From: Arcuatula senhousia | Taxonomy: Eukaryota > Mollusca > Bivalvia > Mytilida > Mytilidae | DNA length: 64,000 nt | Direction of reading: 5' to 3' | NCBI GenBank assembly: GCA_963971305.1 | Contig: OZ020303.1 | Location: forward strand, 60,264,867 to 60,328,866 | Part shown: positions 60,576 through 64,000 of the stretch, in pieces | How the letters are laid out: each line of letters starts with the position of its first letter | How positions within the stretch are numbered: position 1 is the first letter of the stretch | Notes under the pieces: generated by a model | Told to the model about the DNA's origin: nothing | The model's database searches: none | What the model saw: only the letters and a program-made list of their open reading frames with translations | Position numbers and translations under genes: made by a program

Positions 60576-62371
60576 TCTAGATTTACTACCAATCAGCCAC
60601 TTAAAAGGAGCGCTACAGATGTACATCTTAGTGTAGAGAACAGAGAACTTTAATGTCATACCATTATTGTCGCCAATCATGAATGAGCAAAAATTTCTCA
60701 ATGTCAGGATAGTTTTATGTGTTTGGACAACTTTGATAAATGTTCATGTGCACTTTTGGGACTTTGAAAACGTCGATTAAGTTGGATAACGTTTCGGTCA
60801 AAATGGAGTATTTCATCATCGGAAATTTGAGATTTTTGAACGCATGGAATAAATTCATTTATTGTTAACTAAGTGATTTAATTCATTTTTAGTTGAATAA
60901 AACTTGATTCCTGTATTCAATGCATTTTTGTGACCCTTTAGTTTAAAAAGGTAAATTTCTTGAAGACTAATCACTCCCGGTCGGTAATTGCCCTGAGGGT
61001 TTGTGATCAGTGGACCGTGAAAAGTTCATGGAACACTGATCATGAACAATAGACAGCACAGTGAATTCGTAAAAAATAATCCACACTTTCAACAATAGAA
61101 TGACGTCATTAAAATGGTTTAAGTTCATGTATTCACTTTGTGTTTAGTGCGTCTCTCATGAGTCTTAAATGTACGAAACGCACTCTAGTTATAAAACCCA
61201 GTGCCTAGAACTATGTTTGTTTTCCGATAATCCGCAACAGTAAGTTCTACTGACAGAGTTCTACTAATTCCCGAATTAAGGCCACTGAGGTACATACTCA
61301 TTTTAGTAAGAGATGCATCTACTCCACCGAGAGAAAGGACAAAACAAGGAAGACATACCACAGAAATTAATGACCGCAATTGTACTGACTTTTTTCATGC
61401 ACTTCAAAATAAATGGTAAGTTAAACCAGGTTTACGGCACCATCCCTCCCTCTTTTGTATCTTTTTGTGGACATTTTGATAACAACATTATCTTCAATCT
61501 TTCGATATTTCGCTTCCAATTCAATGCTGATTTATTTGACTGCATTTTAGTGAAGTTAGTACATAACACGATTTTGCGGTAAGTCTTGCTTAGGATATAC
61601 CGCCACTCAATCATTCAGAAAACAAATGGTAGATGCTCGACTGGCCTGAAAAGGGGGAGGGCGTTATAACTTATCGTTATAAGGCTTTGTGTTAAATTGT
61701 GAATCAAACCATTTATTAGAAGTGGAGAAATCTGTTACGAAGCATTTTATATTTTTTTTACCATTAAAAAGTCAAAGTCGGCCTAGAAAAGAGGAAGTAG
61801 ATGTGCAACTGACCTGAAAGGGGGAGGCACATACAAATCTGAAGCTCCTTACCAAATTTGAAACCAAACCCTTCAGTGGAAGTCGAGAACTCTGTTACAA
61901 AAGTCCGGACGACAAGGTAATTGCAATATAGCCTCTCTTGCGAGAGGGGATATAAAAAGTATTACTCAAAGAAAGCAGATTTTTACGTCTACATAATATG
62001 GAGGAATTAAACATAATCAGGATAATATATCTGCAAGAACTTTTATTGTATTGCCCTCTTATTATGAAACATTTCCGTTACACAGTATTAAAGAAAACAA
62101 CAAATTCTAATCAGGGGCAGATCCATAAAAAGAACCGAAGGTTTTCATCTATTACCCAAGCTTAGTTGTAAAAAATCATGACGAAAGTAGCTAGGTTGCC
62201 GAAAATCATGACGAAAGTAAGAAAATTTTAATTGATTTGGGGTTCGAACAGACGACTCAGCCCTTTAGATTCGCCACTGAATATTCAACAAAAACCAGCA
62301 AGCATAAAACAAACAGAAAAGCCAAAGTAAACATTATTTGCGCTTCTTTTGATGAAAAAAAAAACAACCAA
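60576..62371. other. Intergenic, mostly unrecognised
   Basis: Contains a reverse-orientation scrap of the 19365 repeat family near 61148-61210 (CATGAGTCTTAAATGTACGA) and, near 61620-61860, two similar phrases (CGACTGGCCTGAAAAGGGGG, CAACTGACCTGAAAGGGGGA) about 170 bp apart. No gene supported. Confidence 0.4.
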
Positions 62372-62600
62372 ACAAGAGGCTATCAGGAACCTGAGTCTTT
62401 TACCTAGTACCAAGGACCACGAGGATGTCATCTGACAATTGTTATCCAATAGAGACTTTTTATAGCCTTAAATAGGCTGAAGATTTGAGGAAAAAATAGC
62501 TCTTCTCTATCTGCTTTAGTTTTCATTCTATAGAACAAAAACATGAAAAAGAGGCTCCCAGGAGCCCGAATCGCTCACCTGGACGTTAGGGCCCTATATT
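62372..62600 (-). repeat. Fragment of the 39785 transposon family
   Basis: Contains AACAAGAGGCTATCAGGAAC, ATAGCTCTTCTCTATCTGC and CGAATCGCTCACCTGGACG, inverse matches to the end and the internal units of 39785-41431. Confidence 0.7.
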
Positions 62601-62639
62601 GGGTCATCCATCCTCGGAAACCCAGGAGTTCTTCACTCG

Positions 62640-63000
62640 CTTAAGCCCCAGTCACACTGTCACGTTTCGGCTATCCCGTTTTACTACGTTTAAAAACGTC
62701 ACGTTTCAATGTAATTTATTGTCATAGTTGTCGGTTTCTACGTTTCACTAGGTATATGCTACGTTTTGAAAGGTTTCCCCACGTTCTATTACGTTTTACT
62801 ACGTTTAACCAGGTTTAACAGAAGCCGTTTCGTTAGGTTTTACTACGTGTTGCTACGTATCAGGTACGTTTCATTGGGTATTACTAGGGTTTGTCAGGGA
62901 TTACTAGGTTTACAGTACGTTTGATAACGTATTGATGCGGTTTTGTTGGGTTTGTGCTACGTTTAACTGCGTAGTACTACGTGTCACTACGTTGTAATTG
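62640..63000. repeat. ACGT-rich degenerate short tandem repeat
   Basis: About 25 occurrences of TACGTTT, TACGTGT or close variants spaced roughly 10-15 bp apart (for example TTACGTTTTACTACGTTTAA). No coding frame. Confidence 0.65.
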
Positions 63001-63427
63001 ATTCTTCGCGAAAACTGCGTCATTTTGAGTTTCTTATTATCAAAAATTCTATTATTTCACTATTTTGCATATAAATTTTTGGCTTAAAATTCCCTATTTA
63101 CCTAACACTAGGACCATTGGACGGAAACATCAAACGATCATTTTCTTATGGGTGGCCTTACTATATTTTTTCGTCCTCCATCGGATGGACATCTTGTAGC
63201 CACATGTTTTCCGTCAACTTAAATAAAGGCATGGTGAAACTGACAAATAGCACTAAATGCCGAGTTGCAATTATCCATCCATTTTCATATGCATCTTCTG
63301 TGTATTCATAAATCATTGCCTCGCTCTCGTTTTCCAAGTACGACATTTTAAATTGTGTTGTATAGAGCCCCAAGTGGGTACATTACAGAGAATGGTACTA
63401 GTAATTGTACCCAGAAGCAATCAGACA
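63001..63427. other. Intergenic with an unexplained minus-strand frame
   Basis: The minus strand from 63344 encodes a 61-codon ATG frame starting MSYLENESEAMIYEYTEDAY. It may be a piece of the transposase-like fragment further right, but no family was recognised. Confidence 0.3.
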
Positions 63428-63830
63428 TAAAGTTCCATGCAGGCAATACATTTTGTTACGCCTGGCATGCATTTCGTATATTCAAGACTCATCAGGAGGC
63501 GCTCTACTCAAATATTGAAAAACTAAATAACCAAAAAATTGCCGAACTTGAACCGTAATAATTTACTCTAACTGAGATCAACCTATCCCTGAGGTAGAGA
63601 GAAGCTCGGAATTTTGACATTTATAAACATAACACTGATATTTTTTTTTAGCTTTTATATGATCTTCAGCACATAAGTGTTGATAACTGAGCAGGTCAAC
63701 CTCGGGGTATAATAACTCCAACAGCAGTGCTAACCATAATTTGTTAGAAATAAAAAATAAAACAAAGTTCCAGCCAATACATTTTGCCACGGCTGTCGCG
63801 CATTTCGTCTATTCAAGAGTAATAGCAACA
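63428..63830. repeat. Second copy of the direct-repeat element (family of 19365-19862)
   Basis: Diverged copies of the 140-bp repeat at about 63428-63535 and 63764-63830 flank a spacer with AGGTCAACCTCGGGGTATAA and AGCAGTGCTAACC, the same order as at 19365-19862. Confidence 0.7.
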
Positions 63831-64000
63831 GTTTAAGGCCAACTGGCAGTGCCTTTCCGAACCATGCGTTTTTTTTATCAAGTCTCTTGGTGTCCGTCTA
63901 GCCACAATCGCAGCAAACATATCCTGGTCAGCTCGCAAAAGGTATTTTAAAGAAACAATATCCTCACATCTCAGTTCATCATAAAGTTCTTCATATATGC
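63831..64000 (-). pseudogene. PIF/Harbinger-like transposase fragment, cut by the right edge
   Basis: Minus-strand frame reads IYEELYDELRCEDIVSLKYL and continues with MFAAIVARRTPRDLIKK and LALNCCYYS, which resembles the segment N-terminal to the nuclease in PIF/Harbinger-type proteins. It ends at a stop where the 63428-63830 repeat begins, so it is interrupted. Could also be an exon of a domesticated gene. Confidence 0.4.

Noticed and set aside
61185..61379. Minus-strand frame with a signal-peptide-like start
   Set aside because: The 3' part lies in a dispersed repeat (19365 family) and no following exon or motif is seen.

Overview
The window looks like the nuclear genome of a marine bivalve, most likely a mussel (Mytilus-like). 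It is AT-rich, has GT-AG introns and polyadenylation signals, and is packed with non-LTR retrotransposons, Penelope-like fragments and short inverted-repeat elements. Several repeats, for example the one containing GACGCGCGTTTCGTCTATTC, are ones I associate from memory with mussel DNA. Species is an inference. Exons were joined by hand from splice consensus and reading-frame continuity.

Region 1 (1-20.5 kb, minus strand): the 5' end of a laminin alpha-chain gene of the LAMA3/LAMA5/LanA type. Twenty coding exons encode about 1,121 residues: signal peptide, laminin N-terminal (LN) domain, ten complete laminin EGF-like (LE) repeats, a partial eleventh, and the start of the large globular domain IV region. 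The gene runs off the left edge. All exon phases agree. The introns hold inverted-repeat elements, LINE and Penelope relics and tandem arrays, and two exon-derived duplications: a dead copy of part of exon 19, and a four-copy 75-bp repeat that duplicates the acceptor and start of exon 11 while keeping the frame open.

Region 2 (20.5-47.1 kb): intergenic mobile-element graveyard. It contains a 1.4-kb inverted-repeat element; a short element split by about 7.8 kb of later insertions (long inverted repeat, tRNA-type/SINE-like insertion with a target duplication, LINE with a 575-codon reverse transcriptase frame); a 1,032-bp TA-flanked element; several Penelope-like fragments in both orientations; and a LINE cut in two by a 1.65-kb tandem-repeat transposon.

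Region 3 (47.2-53 kb, plus strand): a complete eight-exon gene for a 471-residue chromatin reader. It has a SAMD1-type winged helix, a second winged-helix-like segment, a double PHD finger like those of KAT6/DPF proteins, an acidic linker, a basic patch and a C-terminal SAM domain. No acetyltransferase domain is present. Its promoter carries ZNF143-like and NRF1-like motifs.

Region 4 (53-64 kb): intergenic. It contains a 32-bp minisatellite, a near-perfect hairpin, a 146-bp tandem array in which each unit carries a nuclear-receptor palindrome, more mussel-type repeats, and at the right edge a piece that resembles a PIF/Harbinger-type transposase.

The two host genes do unrelated jobs (basement membrane; chromatin). 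The laminin gene and the reader gene point away from each other and are separated by about 27 kb of repeats.
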